Origin: Bacillus timonensis
Lineage (GTDB): Bacteria > Bacillota > Bacilli > Bacillales > Bacillaceae_L
Length of the DNA stretch: 56,883 bases
Reading direction: 5' to 3'
NCBI GenBank assembly: GCA_020171895.1
Contig: JAIVAN010000015.1
Location: forward strand, 1-56,883
A program made the position numbers and the translations under genes. Under the pieces are notes generated by a model. That model had not been told where the DNA came from. It did not search any database and saw only the letters and a list, made by a program, of their open reading frames with translations. Each line of letters starts with the position of its first letter. The stretch's first letter is position 1. Below are positions 1 to 10,269 of this stretch, piece after piece.

Positions 1-46
1 CGCCGCCAGCGTTCGTCCTGAGCCAGGATCAAACTCTCCAATAAGA
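1..46 (-). rRNA. 16S rRNA, 5' end only
   Basis: The reverse complement carries the universal 16S start, GAGAGTTTGATCCTGGCTCAG, followed by GACGAACGCTGGCGGCG. The gene runs off the low end of the window, so only about 46 bases of the 5' end are present. The exact mature 5' end is an estimate. It is the first gene of the rRNA operon lying downstream of lysS. Confidence 0.97.
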
Positions 47-148
47 TTGTTTGACTTGCTCATAATTTTAAAAAAGACTTACTTTGACGTTTGTGTTGTG
101 TTCAGTTTTCAAAGAACTTTTTAACTGCTTGTCTTGAGCAGCTTTATT

Positions 149-178
149 ATATTAACACTTTTCATATTGTAGTGTCAA
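149..178 (-). promoter_or_regulatory. rrn operon promoter P2 (sigma-A)
   Basis: Read on the minus strand: TTGACA (173-178), an 18-bp spacer, then TAATAT (149-154). It lies about 100 bp upstream of the 16S start. The leader between it and 16S contains GTTCTTTGAAAACTG, typical of the boxA-containing rrn leaders of Bacillus. Tandem P1/P2 promoters are the known arrangement for Bacillus rrn operons. Confidence 0.8.
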
Positions 179-230
179 CATTTATTTTAACTTATTTTGT
201 TCGTCGCTTGCTTCATTAGCAACGAATAAT

Positions 231-260
231 AATATACCATCATTCTTTCATTGATTGCAA
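231..260 (-). promoter_or_regulatory. rrn operon promoter P1 (sigma-A)
   Basis: Minus strand: TTGCAA (255-260), an 18-bp spacer, then TATATT (231-236), lying 82 bp upstream of P2. The upstream flank is A/T-rich, including runs of A and T at about 265-300, which could serve as an UP element. Together with P2 this explains most of the gene-free stretch 47-427. Confidence 0.65.
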
Positions 261-383
261 GATGTTTTTCAAAAAACAATTAACTTTTTTTCAATATAAC
301 GCAAATCAATATATAAACCCTTTATTCTAAAGGGTTTTAGAGTTTCTAAGTATACAATTAACTTTACATTAGCTTTTGTAATA

Positions 384-420
384 TAATAAAAGGAGTGGAA
401 TAATATACATCCACTCCTCT
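384..420 (-). terminator. Terminator downstream of lysS
   Basis: Minus strand: the stem AGGAGTGGA / TCCACTCCT (391-399 with 410-418) is followed by TTTTATTATA. It lies just after the lysS stop codon and separates lysS from the rRNA promoters. Confidence 0.8.
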
Positions 421-427
421 TCTTACT

Positions 428-1960
<1,533 letters not shown>

Positions 1961-1972
1961 TTAAAACATATA

Positions 1973-2002
1973 GAAAAACTGCCAGTGTTTCGACTGGCAG
2001 TA
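1973..2002 (-). terminator. Terminator of the folate-dusB operon
   Basis: Minus strand: the perfect 9-bp stem ACTGCCAGT / ACTGGCAGT (1978-1986 with 1993-2001), a 6-nt loop, then TTTTT. It lies 50 bp after the dusB stop. Confidence 0.88.
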
Positions 2003-2051
2003 AGATCATTAACGTTGATAGGGGTATTATAGTTGAAAATTTGGAATGATG

Positions 2052-3053
2052 TCAAACAACTTGGGTGTTCTTATATTCCTTCTCTTCTACTTCCTCAACT
2101 AATTGATTTAAAAGAGAGACAAGCTCTTGACGAGTTGAACACTCATTAATTACATTGCGGACTTTTGCATTCCCTCTAATACCTTTTAAATACCAAGCAG
2201 CGTGTTTTCTCATTTCACGTACTGCTACATCTTCATTTTTAAGTGCTATTAGTCTGTCTAGGTGGAGAATACACACATCGATTTTTTCTTTAATTGACGG
2301 TTCTGGCAGTAACTCTCCTGATTCAAGGTATTTTACCGTTTGATAAATCATCCACGGATTCCCCAGAGCAGCACGACCAATCATTACCCCGTCTACACCC
2401 GTTTGTTCTAGCATTCTCTTAGCGTCTTGTGGAGTTTGTACATCTCCATTTCCTATAACAGGAATTTTCACCGATTGTTTTACTTGTTTAATAATATCCC
2501 AGTTTGCTGTACCTTCATACATTTGTACACGAGTTCTACCGTGGAGGGCAACTGCTTTTCCACCAGCTCTTTCAACAGCACGGGCATTTTCAATAGCAAA
2601 GATATGCTCGTCGTCCCATCCCATTCTCATTTTGACGGTTACCGGTTTATCGACCGCGTCAACTACAGATGATACCATTTCATAGATCTTATTAGGATCT
2701 AATAACCATTTTGCACCTGCATCACATTTTGTGATTTTCGGAACAGGACATCCCATGTTTATATCAATAATATCTGCTGTAGTATTCTTATCTACGAACT
2801 TCGCCGCTTCAACTAATGTATCTTTTTCTCCTCCAAAAATTTGAAGACTTAATGGCTTTTCACGTTCATCTATATATAACATACCCATTGTCTTTGCATT
2901 TTTGTATAAAATTGCCTTATCACTGACCATTTCCGCGCACACAAGTCCTGCACCAAATTCTTTAACAGTTAAGCGAAACGCAGAATTACATACTCCAGCC
3001 ATCGGCGCTAACACAACCTGGTTTTTCATTTGAATATCGCCTATTTTTAACAT
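2052..3053 (-). CDS. dusB: tRNA-dihydrouridine synthase (DusB family)
   Basis: FMN- and NADPH-dependent reduction of specific uridines to dihydrouridine in the tRNA D-loop. The 333-residue protein is a TIM barrel with the N-terminal motif LAPMAGVCNSAFR. The catalytic cysteine is in INMGCPVPKI, followed by the KxxAG-type segment DAGAKWLLDP. The FMN-phosphate motifs GNGDV and MIGRAALGNPW are also present. It starts at ATG 3053 with GGAGG six bases upstream. It is the last gene of the pab-fol operon, the same place as B. subtilis yacF; the link to folate synthesis is positional only. Confidence 0.95.
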   Translation of the reverse strand: MLKIGDIQMKNQVVLAPMAGVCNSAFRLTVKEFGAGLVCAEMVSDKAILYKNAKTMGMLYIDEREKPLSLQIFGGEKDTLVEAAKFVDKNTTADIIDINMGCPVPKITKCDAGAKWLLDPNKIYEMVSSVVDAVDKPVTVKMRMGWDDEHIFAIENARAVERAGGKAVALHGRTRVQMYEGTANWDIIKQVKQSVKIPVIGNGDVQTPQDAKRMLEQTGVDGVMIGRAALGNPWMIYQTVKYLESGELLPEPSIKEKIDVCILHLDRLIALKNEDVAVREMRKHAAWYLKGIRGNAKVRNVINECSTRQELVSLLNQLVEEVEEKEYKNTQVV

Positions 3054-3082
3054 GGTATGCCTCCTTTTCTTATACGGATTAT

Positions 3083-3295
3083 TTAAAGATCTTTTTTGGG
3101 AGTTAATTCTTCAACAGTTACCTTTAACACCTCTGCCGCATCTTCTATAAAGCTTTCATCTGGAACACGATTACCTCGTTCCACTTCACCCAATATTGAC
3201 ACTGATACTCCTAAATTTCTTGCAAACCCTTCTTGCGTATATCCTTTTAACTTTCGAAAAGCCCGAATACGTCTTCCCCATTTTTCTGCTTCCAT
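3083..3295 (-). CDS. yazB: Small XRE-family DNA-binding protein (YazB-like)
   Basis: A 70-residue protein consisting of one lambda-repressor-like helix-turn-helix. TQEGFARNLGV is helix 2 and VSILGEVERGNRVP carries the recognition helix. No ligand or oligomerisation domain is present. It starts at ATG 3295 with GAAGGTG upstream, so its first 49 bases overlap the end of folK in another frame, and it is probably translationally coupled. B. subtilis has yazB at the same place. The target is unknown; autoregulation of the folate operon is possible but nothing here shows it. Confidence 0.85.
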   Translation of the reverse strand: MEAEKWGRRIRAFRKLKGYTQEGFARNLGVSVSILGEVERGNRVPDESFIEDAAEVLKVTVEELTPKKDL

Positions 3296-3774
3296 ACATG
3301 TACACCTTCTCTATCCTGTAATCCTTGTATCAGTAAAGATATTGGTTTCTCTATATGTGGTATTTTAATATTTCTATCTATCTCATATAACGGAATTAAA
3401 ACAAACGCACGTTCAGTCATGCGAGGATGTGGAATAATAAGTTGCTCTGCTTCAATATTTTCGTAATTATAAAGTAAAATGTCAAGGTCTAAAGTTCTCG
3501 GCCCCCATTTTTCTTCCCTAATCCTACCAAGTAATCGCTCAAATTGTTGTGTATACCTTAATAATTCAAGTGGTCTAAAAATCGTTTTTACTTTAATTAC
3601 CATATTTAAGAATTGCTCCTGATCAGTATAACCAACCGGATCTGTTTCATATATTGAAGAACAAGAAATGACTTCTATCCCGCTCTGTTGATCAAAAAGC
3701 TCAATGGCTTGTTTCAAATATAAAGCACGATCGCCAATATTTGAGCCTAAAGCGATATATGCAGTGTTATCCAT
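3247..3774 (-). CDS. folK: 2-amino-4-hydroxy-6-hydroxymethyldihydropteridine pyrophosphokinase
   Basis: Transfers pyrophosphate from ATP to 6-hydroxymethyl-dihydropterin, giving the pterin substrate of FolP. The 175-residue protein has the N-terminal ALGSNIGDR motif. The HPPK signature EEKWGPRTLDLDILLY lies near residues 85-100 and includes the catalytic arginine and the paired aspartates that bind Mg2+. Its ATG directly abuts the folB stop (TAAATG), which implies coupled translation. The 3' end overlaps yazB. Confidence 0.97.
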   Translation of the reverse strand: MDNTAYIALGSNIGDRALYLKQAIELFDQQSGIEVISCSSIYETDPVGYTDQEQFLNMVIKVKTIFRPLELLRYTQQFERLLGRIREEKWGPRTLDLDILLYNYENIEAEQLIIPHPRMTERAFVLIPLYEIDRNIKIPHIEKPISLLIQGLQDREGVHVWKQKNGEDVFGLFES

Positions 3775-4140
3775 TTATCTTCTCCTTGTTATTTCTACAG
3801 CGACTGATTGATAGTAACCCGGTATAGGCGGATCTGGTTTTATCACTTTCACCGTACACATATTCACTCGGTCAAATTCACTTAATATGTTTGCAGCAAT
3901 CTTTTCTGCTACAGTCTCTACTAGTCTATATGGTTCACCCTCTACAATGTCTCGACAAACCTGGTATAAGTCAGCATAATTGATGGTTTTTGTTAAATCG
4001 TCTGTATTACCAGCATCACTTAGGTCACACTGAACTGTTAAATCAACAGTAAATCGTTGCCCCAACTTATTTTCCTCTTTATACACACCGTGGTATCCAT
4101 AAAAATCCATTTTAGTTAAAAGTATTTTATCACTGTTCAT
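3775..4140 (-). CDS. folB: Dihydroneopterin aldolase
   Basis: Converts 7,8-dihydroneopterin to 6-hydroxymethyl-dihydropterin plus glycolaldehyde. The 121-residue protein matches the family length. Diagnostic segments are MDFYGYHGVYKEENKLGQRF, the glutamate-containing VETVAEKIA and the C-terminal KPDPPIPG. I start at ATG 4140, eight bases after GGG in AAAGGGTGA; an upstream in-frame GTG at 4149 would add three residues. The start overlaps the end of folP by 11 bp. Confidence 0.96.
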   Translation of the reverse strand: MNSDKILLTKMDFYGYHGVYKEENKLGQRFTVDLTVQCDLSDAGNTDDLTKTINYADLYQVCRDIVEGEPYRLVETVAEKIAANILSEFDRVNMCTVKVIKPDPPIPGYYQSVAVEITRRR

Positions 4141-4984
4141 GACTTTCACCCTTTACGCCTAACATTGCATCCATCATTTTAGCCAGTCTTGCATTCTCAA
4201 GCACATCATGTACTCTCACGATATCACAACCTAACTGTATACCTAAACAAGTAGTTGCACCTGTACCCTCCACTCTCTCATTTGGTGGTAAGTCTAGTAC
4301 TTGTCCAATAAATGATTTCCTAGAAGTTCCTAAAATGAGCGGGTATCCAAGTACTTTAAATTTATCTAAATTACGCATAACCTGTAGGTTTTGATTGAAA
4401 TCTTTCGCAAAGCCTATCCCTGGATCCAATATAATCCTCTCATCCTTTACACCAGCTGCTTTCACAATACTAATACTATCAAATAGGTCAGCAACCATAT
4501 CAGGAATAATGTCTTCATACTGATTATTTTCCCGGTTATGCATTAAAATAATTGGAACATCATAGTATGCTGCAACCTGTGCCATTTCTTTATCTGCCTT
4601 CGCTCCCCAAACATCATTGATAATCATCGCACCTGCTTCAATGGCTTGTTTAGCTACTTCTGCTTTATATGTATCTATAGAAATAGGAACATTAATTTGT
4701 TGAGAAATCTCTTTGATAACCGGGATAACACGATTCAGTTCTTCTTCTAAAGACACTTTCGTTGCTCCAGGCCTTGTAGATTCACCACCAATGTCAATAA
4801 TATCCGCTCCACACTCTATCATTTGTTGCGCTCGTTGGAGGGCATCAGTCGTACGATTGTATCTTCCACCATCTGAAAAAGAATCCGGGGTAATATTTAA
4901 AATCCCCATTACGAGCGTTTTTTTTGAAAAATCAAGAGTCAATCCGTTTGTATATTGATTAGCTTTTTTAGAAGAAGTGACCAT
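4130..4984 (-). CDS. folP: Dihydropteroate synthase
   Basis: Condenses 6-hydroxymethyl-dihydropterin pyrophosphate with p-aminobenzoate; the family is the sulfonamide target. The 284-residue TIM barrel has both signatures, MGILNITPDSFSDGG near the N-terminus and IIDIGGESTRPGA, plus LILGTSRKSFIG with the pterin-binding lysine. I start at ATG 4984 (MVTSSKK) with AGGA nine bases upstream. The frame is open to 5011, inside pabC, but that would give an overlap without a better ribosome site. The gene follows pabC by one base. Confidence 0.96.
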   Translation of the reverse strand: MVTSSKKANQYTNGLTLDFSKKTLVMGILNITPDSFSDGGRYNRTTDALQRAQQMIECGADIIDIGGESTRPGATKVSLEEELNRVIPVIKEISQQINVPISIDTYKAEVAKQAIEAGAMIINDVWGAKADKEMAQVAAYYDVPIILMHNRENNQYEDIIPDMVADLFDSISIVKAAGVKDERIILDPGIGFAKDFNQNLQVMRNLDKFKVLGYPLILGTSRKSFIGQVLDLPPNERVEGTGATTCLGIQLGCDIVRVHDVLENARLAKMMDAMLGVKGESHEQ

Positions 4985-4985
4985 T

Positions 4986-5852
4986 TTACACGATCCTTTC
5001 TGGTAATTCATTTCTACTCCAAAGAACTTTCGTGTACATGCTATAAATGTCTTGTAGCTTTTTTGTAACCGTCATTTTATTGTCTGTTTGATATCCATTC
5101 ACCCGAATGAGTGGCACGATTTCTTGAATTGAATTAGTGATAAATATCTCATCGCAGTCTTTTAAGTCATCTACCTTATATAAACCTTCATATACATCAA
5201 ATCCAGTTTTCTCTAAAACATTCATAACGAACTGTCTAGTAATCCCGTTTAGAATGCCCGTTTCCAATGATGGAGTATAAGCAATATCCCCTTTAATAAA
5301 GAAGAGGTTTGAAGTAATCCCTTCTGATAAATACCCTTCTTTCGTTAAAAAGATTCCTTCTTTTGATATATCATCTCCAATTTCATACTTACCTAATATA
5401 TTATTCATGTAATGATGGGATTTCACCCGAACGTTTCCCTCCGGTGAATTTCTTGGGGTACTAAGAATAACCCCTTCCTTAGGAAGAGCTTTTTGTACAG
5501 TAATTGGTTTAATATACATAATCGTAGTAGGTTGATTATACCCTTTAGTATGTAACCCAACCTCTCCAATTCCAGCTGAAACATTTAAGCGAATATAGGC
5601 GTCATTCAAATTGTTTACATGTAATAACGTCTTAATAATTTCTTCAAGCTCTTGCCTAGTAAACGGCATCCGAATTCTTAAGTCTTTTAGGCTCGCTTCT
5701 AAACGAAGAAGATGGTCACCAAGTAAAAAAGGATGACCATCATAAATACGGAACGTTTCAAATAATCCTAGTCCATACATGTAACCATGGTCTAGTGGTG
5801 AAATACGAGCTTCTTCTTGCTTAACAATTTCTCCATTTACATAGATGTACAT
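4986..5852 (-). CDS. pabC: 4-amino-4-deoxychorismate lyase
   Basis: PLP-dependent enzyme that splits aminodeoxychorismate into p-aminobenzoate and pyruvate. The 288-residue protein is a fold-type IV (branched-chain aminotransferase-like) enzyme. [15 protein letters not shown] lies near residue 22 and the PLP lysine is in [10 protein letters not shown]. The C-terminal [10 protein letters not shown] matches the family. It overlaps pabA by 16 bp, so all three PABA genes are contiguous and probably coupled. D-amino-acid aminotransferase is the nearest alternative, but the neighbours favour PabC. Confidence 0.94.
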   Translation of the reverse strand: MYIYVNGEIVKQEEARISPLDHGYMYGLGLFETFRIYDGHPFLLGDHLLRLEASLKDLRIRMPFTRQELEEIIKTLLHVNNLNDAYIRLNVSAGIGEVGLHTKGYNQPTTIMYIKPITVQKALPKEGVILSTPRNSPEGNVRVKSHHYMNNILGKYEIGDDISKEGIFLTKEGYLSEGITSNLFFIKGDIAYTPSLETGILNGITRQFVMNVLEKTGFDVYEGLYKVDDLKDCDEIFITNSIQEIVPLIRVNGYQTDNKMTVTKKLQDIYSMYTKVLWSRNELPERIV

Positions 5853-6436
5853 ACTGTTTTTTCAAATCCTTTATATTGTTTGATAAAATTTTGAAGTAAG
5901 TGTTTTCCAAAAGCAGTCATGATCGATTCTGGATGAAATTGCACGCCTTCAACCGGTAATGTTTTATGTCGAATTGCCATAATCTCTTGTTGATCTGTCC
6001 AAGCTGAAACTTCTAGGCAATCTGGTAGTGTTTCTTTTTTTACAATTAATGAGTGATAACGCGTTGCAGTAAATGGACTATCAATATTCTGAAAAATTGT
6101 TTTCCCATCATGTAATATTGCTGAAGTTTTACCATGCATCAGTCTTTCTGCTTGAATTACGTCTCCTCCAAATACTTGCGCGATTGATTGATGCCCTAAA
6201 CACACGCCGAAAATCGGGATTTTTCCAGCAAAATACTTTATGGCTTCCATACTTATCCCTGCTTCGTTCGGACTACATGGTCCAGGGGAAATCATTAGAA
6301 ATTCGGGGTTTAGTCTTTCAATCTCTTCAATCGTAATTTCGTCATTTCGTTTCACCTGAAGCTCTTGACCAAGCTCACCTAGATACTGAACTAAATTAAA
6401 TGTAAATGAATCATAATTATCAATCATTAAAATCAC
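5837..6436 (-). CDS. pabA: Aminodeoxychorismate/anthranilate synthase glutaminase subunit
   Basis: Glutamine amidotransferase that supplies ammonia to PabB. The 199-residue class I GATase has the nucleophile cysteine in FGVCLGHQ and the His/Glu pair in VQFHPES. I choose GTG 6436 ([12 protein letters not shown]): GAGGTG lies six bases upstream and B. subtilis PabA begins with the same residues. A GTG at 6445 is also in frame. In B. subtilis the orthologue serves both folate and tryptophan synthesis; no trp genes are in this window, so a dual role is possible but not shown. Confidence 0.95.
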   Translation of the reverse strand: MILMIDNYDSFTFNLVQYLGELGQELQVKRNDEITIEEIERLNPEFLMISPGPCSPNEAGISMEAIKYFAGKIPIFGVCLGHQSIAQVFGGDVIQAERLMHGKTSAILHDGKTIFQNIDSPFTATRYHSLIVKKETLPDCLEVSAWTDQQEIMAIRHKTLPVEGVQFHPESIMTAFGKHLLQNFIKQYKGFEKTVCTSM

Positions 6437-6441
6437 TATAC

Positions 6442-7878
6442 TCACCTCATACTCATTTTTTGCTCTAACTCTGCTTCACTCAACTCTTTTGCTTTCCATA
6501 AAGCAATTGCCTTTTTTAAGGATTCCTTATACTCATGTTTAGGGTTAGAATCAATTACAACTCCAGCACCCGCTTGAACGTGAGCATATCCATCCTTCGT
6601 TAGCATTGTTCGAATTGCAATGTTTAACTCCATATCTCCAGTAAAACTGATCCACCCAATTGAACCGGTATAAATACCTCTTCTTACAGGCTCTAGTTCT
6701 TCAATAATTTCCATTGTTCGTACCTTTGGGGCTCCTGTAATTGTTCCTCCTGGAAATGTTGCGTTTATTATATCATAAACATCTTTGTTTTCAGATAATT
6801 TACCTTTTACATTTGAAACAATGTGCATAACATGCGAGTATTTTTCAATGACCATAAATTCATTCACTTCAACACTTCCAAACTCGCATACTCTCCCTAA
6901 ATCATTTCGTTCTAAATCGACTAACATAACATGTTCAGCACGTTCTTTTTCACTTTCAATTAATTCATTCGCAAGTTTATGGTCTTCTTCGTCATTTTTA
7001 CCTCTGGATCTAGTGCCCGCTATCGGACGTGTACTAACCTCATTACCTTTTTTCTTAACTAATAGCTCCGGAGACCCACTGACTAGTTGAAATTCTTGTA
7101 ATTGCATGAAGGCCATATAAGGCGATGGATTCACTTGTCTTAACGAACTATAGATATCCATTGGATGTGTATGAATGGATCTTGATTGTCTTACAGAAAG
7201 GTTCACTTGAAAAATATCTCCATAAGAAATATAACTTCTTACTTTTTCTGCAGCGGCAATAAATTCTTCTTCAGTCACAGAAACGAGTGGGGATGATTCA
7301 CTTTTTAATTTATGATTGTGATGGTAGCTTGCGTCAGCAGATTGAAATGTCGTCCACATTTTTTCAAACATCCCTAGTCGATCCTCTGCTTTTTGCTTTT
7401 CCCCTTCAACAAAGTGAGTAATTAACCATAAACACTCTTCTTCATGATCAAAGACAAAGACATCATCGAATATGAGAAAATAAAGATCTGGTGTGTCGAG
7501 GTCATCCTTAGCTACGGTAGGTAACTTTTCTATACTTCTAACTAAATCATAGCTTATGTATCCGATGGCTCCACCTTGAAATTCTGGATAACCTTCAATT
7601 GCATCAGTCTGATATGTGGCCATCCACTCTTTCATTAACTGTAGCAGGTTGCCATGTACATCTACTGACTGTTGTTTTGTTGATATGGTTAGTGTGTTAT
7701 CTTTTCCCTTTAATCTGGCTATAGGGTTTAACCCCATTATGCTATATTTCCCCCCACGTCCACTTTCAAGTAGCACATGATAGGGTTCGTCCTTTGATAA
7801 AAGTTTGTATTGTTCGAACCAGTTCTGTTTTTGATAGCTGATTTTTCTAGCTAGAGGCACTCTTTTTTGTTGCACCAA
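6442..7878 (-). CDS. pabB: Aminodeoxychorismate synthase component I
   Basis: Aminates chorismate to 4-amino-4-deoxychorismate with PabA, the committed step to PABA. The 478-residue protein has the anthranilate synthase component I N-terminal domain and the chorismate-binding domain. Visible motifs are [29 protein letters not shown] and [13 protein letters not shown]. The start is TTG 7878 or GTG 7875; AAGGAG lies 8 or 11 bases upstream. It is the first gene of the eight-gene pab-fol-dusB operon. TrpE is the alternative, but the operon settles it. Confidence 0.94.
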   Translation of the reverse strand: MVQQKRVPLARKISYQKQNWFEQYKLLSKDEPYHVLLESGRGGKYSIMGLNPIARLKGKDNTLTISTKQQSVDVHGNLLQLMKEWMATYQTDAIEGYPEFQGGAIGYISYDLVRSIEKLPTVAKDDLDTPDLYFLIFDDVFVFDHEEECLWLITHFVEGEKQKAEDRLGMFEKMWTTFQSADASYHHNHKLKSESSPLVSVTEEEFIAAAEKVRSYISYGDIFQVNLSVRQSRSIHTHPMDIYSSLRQVNPSPYMAFMQLQEFQLVSGSPELLVKKKGNEVSTRPIAGTRSRGKNDEEDHKLANELIESEKERAEHVMLVDLERNDLGRVCEFGSVEVNEFMVIEKYSHVMHIVSNVKGKLSENKDVYDIINATFPGGTITGAPKVRTMEIIEELEPVRRGIYTGSIGWISFTGDMELNIAIRTMLTKDGYAHVQAGAGVVIDSNPKHEYKESLKKAIALWKAKELSEAELEQKMSMR

Positions 7879-7977
7879 CAGTCACTCTCCTTCAAAACTC
7901 ATACAATCATTTTACATGATTCATCATCAGTCTTCATCTTTTATATGAAAAATTCTGTGGGTGAATTGATTCCTTAA

Positions 7978-8050
7978 GTCTACCCTGAAAATACGATTCG
8001 TTACAATCAACACGGGGTGTTAATCTGCGTTCCAGGTGCCTCGCTTTTCG
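7978..8050 (-). repeat. Truncated copy of the 253-bp intergenic repeat (locus A)
   Basis: The bases GTCTACCCTGAAAATACGA and CGGGGTGTTAATCTGCGTTCCAGG match the end portion of the repeat units at 36.5 and 41.7 kb. The match stops inside the GC-rich core at CTCGCTTT, so the 50-nt hairpin is missing. The unit reads along the minus strand. It lies between the cysK terminator and the pabB start. Confidence 0.75.
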
Positions 8051-8103
8051 AAGGAGTGAGTTACATTTGTTTCTTTATGTATTAGTAGCATGGTCTATCA
8101 GGG

Positions 8104-8139
8104 CAAAAAAAATCCTGACGTCTATTATGAAGTCAGGAT
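8104..8139 (-). terminator. Terminator of cysK
   Basis: Minus strand: the 8-bp stem ATCCTGAC / GTCAGGAT (8112-8119 with 8132-8139) is followed by eight T residues. Confidence 0.9.
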
Positions 8140-8147
8140 CGTTTTAT

Positions 8148-9077
8148 CTATTCTTGTTCGAATTGGTAAAGAGGAGTACTTAAGTAACGCTCTCCGTTAC
8201 TTGGGATAACAGCGAGTACTTTCTTTCCTTTTCCTAATTGTTTTGCAACTTTTAATGCCGCAAAGATTGCTGCACCAGATGATATGCCACCAAGTATACC
8301 TTCTTCTCTTGCAGCACGTCTTGCATAATCAAATGCCTCTTCGTTTTTCACAGTAATGATTTCATCATATACATTTGTATTTAAAATATCAGGAACAAAG
8401 CCTGCGCCTATTCCCTGAATTTTATGTGGTCCTGGCTTTCCACCAGAAAGAACTGGTGAATCAGTTGGTTCAACTGCAACAATCTTTATGTCTGGATATC
8501 GATCCTTCAACACTTGGCCAGCACCTGTTATTGTTCCACCTGTTCCTATACCTGATACGAATGCATCAAGTTGGTCACCCATTTGTTCAACTATTTCTTT
8601 TCCAGTTGTATTTCGGTGAACTTCAGGGTTTGCTTCATTCTTAAATTGCTGCGGCATAAAATAACCATGCTCTTCTGCAAGTTCTTCCGCCTTACGAATG
8701 GCACCGCCCATTCCTTCAGTTCCTGGAGTTAGCACTAGTTCAGCACCGTAGGAGCGGAGAAGATTGCGCCTTTCCAAACTCATAGTATCTGGCATAACCA
8801 ATATAGCATGAATGCCTTTTGCAGCTGCAATCATCGCAAGACCAATTCCAGTATTGCCACTAGTCGGCTCAATTAGCGTGTCACCTTTTTTAAGAAGCCC
8901 TTTTTCCTCTGCATCTTCTATCATCGCTAATGCAATTCGGTCCTTGACACTACTTCCGGGATTCATAAATTCTAGTTTTAAATAAACTTCAGCACTTTCT
9001 TCTTCAACAAGTCGATTTAATTTTACGATTGGAGTATTACCAACTAGCTCATGTATTGAATTCGCTACTCGTTTCAT
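8148..9077 (-). CDS. cysK: Cysteine synthase (O-acetylserine sulfhydrylase)
   Basis: PLP enzyme that makes cysteine from O-acetylserine and sulfide. The 309-residue protein is fold-type II. The PLP lysine lies in [10 protein letters not shown] at about residue 45, the asparagine loop is PTSGNTGIG, and the phosphate-binding loop is [10 protein letters not shown] near residue 180. The C-terminal GISSGAA segment follows the family. It is a single-gene unit with its own promoter, upstream dyad and terminator. In B. subtilis cysK is repressed by CymR together with CysK itself. Confidence 0.96.
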   Translation of the reverse strand: MKRVANSIHELVGNTPIVKLNRLVEEESAEVYLKLEFMNPGSSVKDRIALAMIEDAEEKGLLKKGDTLIEPTSGNTGIGLAMIAAAKGIHAILVMPDTMSLERRNLLRSYGAELVLTPGTEGMGGAIRKAEELAEEHGYFMPQQFKNEANPEVHRNTTGKEIVEQMGDQLDAFVSGIGTGGTITGAGQVLKDRYPDIKIVAVEPTDSPVLSGGKPGPHKIQGIGAGFVPDILNTNVYDEIITVKNEEAFDYARRAAREEGILGGISSGAAIFAALKVAKQLGKGKKVLAVIPSNGERYLSTPLYQFEQE

Positions 9078-9124
9078 TATTTACAACCACTCCTAATCCC
9101 TAGTATTTTTATTGGTTTTATTAA

Positions 9125-9153
9125 AAATTAACAATTTACCAAAGAAATGTCAA
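9125..9153 (-). promoter_or_regulatory. cysK promoter (sigma-A)
   Basis: Minus strand: TTGACA (9148-9153), a 17-bp spacer, then TAATTT (9125-9130). It lies about 45 bp before the cysK ATG. Confidence 0.75.
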
Positions 9154-9173
9154 TTAATTTCAATAATTAACAT
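9147..9173. promoter_or_regulatory. Dyad over the cysK -35 region, candidate operator
   Basis: A 27-bp imperfect palindrome: ATGTCAATTA and TAATTAACAT flank ATTTCAA, with 9 of 10 arm positions paired. It covers the -35 hexamer and the bases just upstream. The position suits a repressor, and CymR control of cysK is known in B. subtilis. I have not matched it to a stated CymR consensus. Confidence 0.5.
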
Positions 9174-9291
9174 TAAATATACACATCTTATTTGTAATTA
9201 TTCATTTTTCACTTGTGAGCGTAAGTAATAAGTGCTATGTCTTATTTTACTCTTGTTATATCAGGAACTTACATTTGAAAAGATTTTAATC

Positions 9292-9322
9292 AAAAAAGCG
9301 CGATGATAGATCGCACTTTTTA
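9292..9322 (-). terminator. Terminator of the coaX-hslO-yacD unit
   Basis: Minus strand: AAAAAGTGCGAT / ATCGCGCTTTTTT, a stem with one wobble pair, a 5-nt loop and a T-run. It lies six bases beyond the yacD stop. Confidence 0.85.
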
Positions 9323-9328
9323 AACCGA

Positions 9329-10246
9329 TTATTCATTTCCATAAAACCATTTAACCTTTGCTTCTTTCCACAAAGAATCCACAGAAACAGATCCTTTCAT
9401 TTGTTCTATTGCGATTTGCCTTCTTATTTGTGATTTTACTTCATCAAATGAAAAATGAATTTCCTCCACTTTTTCATGTAATAAAATAATTGCATATCCA
9501 TCTTCAACTTTTATCGGCTCACTCCACTGATTAGGTTTTAGTTGATCCGCCACTTCGAAGTATTGAGAAGGGATATAGATACTATCTTTCGAAACAAATC
9601 CCAATTCCCCACCATGATTGGATGTAAATTCATCAATAGAACTTTCCATAGCTAGGGCTAAAAAGCTAGATCCACTTTTTAATTCCGTTCTTATCTGATT
9701 TGCTTCTTCAACTGTTTTTACAACAATATGTGAAAGATGATAGTTTTCTGAGATGGAATACAAATCTTGGTTCTCTTTATAATAGTTCATTAATTCACTC
9801 TCAGGTATATTCACGTCTTTTGTTATTAACTCTTCCAATATTATAGAGAATTCAATTTGTTCTCTCCATCTGTTTTCATCTTCAATCGTTTCATGTTCAA
9901 TGGAGCTATACATTGTTTTTAACAAAAGTACTTCACGATCAATCACCTTCGGCGAGACATTAATGTCGTATTTTTTGGCCATTTGTTTAATAACTTCTTG
10001 ATCGACTAGATCTTCTAATGTTTGTTTACCATATCTTGCTTCCATTTCGGAAAGCCATTCCTGTCTTGAAATTTGACTATCACCTATAGTAGCTACCACT
10101 TCACTGTCAATTGAGGTCTTTGAGTCATTTACCATACTTGTAACTCCTTCAGCATTTTCATCTGAATTTGCTGCAAAGTATGCAACTGTTAAACAATTCG
10201 TGATACTTAACGCAATAATAATCGACCAAAGCACCTTGCTATTCAT
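9329..10246 (-). CDS. yacD: Membrane-anchored parvulin-type peptidyl-prolyl isomerase (YacD/PrsA-like)
   Basis: A 305-residue predicted extracytoplasmic protein. An N-terminal hydrophobic segment (VLWSIIIALSITNCLTVAYF, about residues 5-24) acts as signal or anchor. It is followed by a SurA-like region with VATIGDSQISRQEW and a rotamase domain, with YHLSHIVVKT and HGGELGFVS near residues 180-220. A cysteine lies in the hydrophobic segment, but no clean lipobox follows it. The likely role is folding of secreted proteins; the substrate is unknown. ATG 10246 is chosen because GGGAG lies eight bases upstream. Same position as yacD in B. subtilis. Confidence 0.85.
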   Translation of the reverse strand: MNSKVLWSIIIALSITNCLTVAYFAANSDENAEGVTSMVNDSKTSIDSEVVATIGDSQISRQEWLSEMEARYGKQTLEDLVDQEVIKQMAKKYDINVSPKVIDREVLLLKTMYSSIEHETIEDENRWREQIEFSIILEELITKDVNIPESELMNYYKENQDLYSISENYHLSHIVVKTVEEANQIRTELKSGSSFLALAMESSIDEFTSNHGGELGFVSKDSIYIPSQYFEVADQLKPNQWSEPIKVEDGYAIILLHEKVEEIHFSFDEVKSQIRRQIAIEQMKGSVSVDSLWKEAKVKWFYGNE

Positions 10247-10269
10247 TTTCCCCACTCCCAGATATTACC

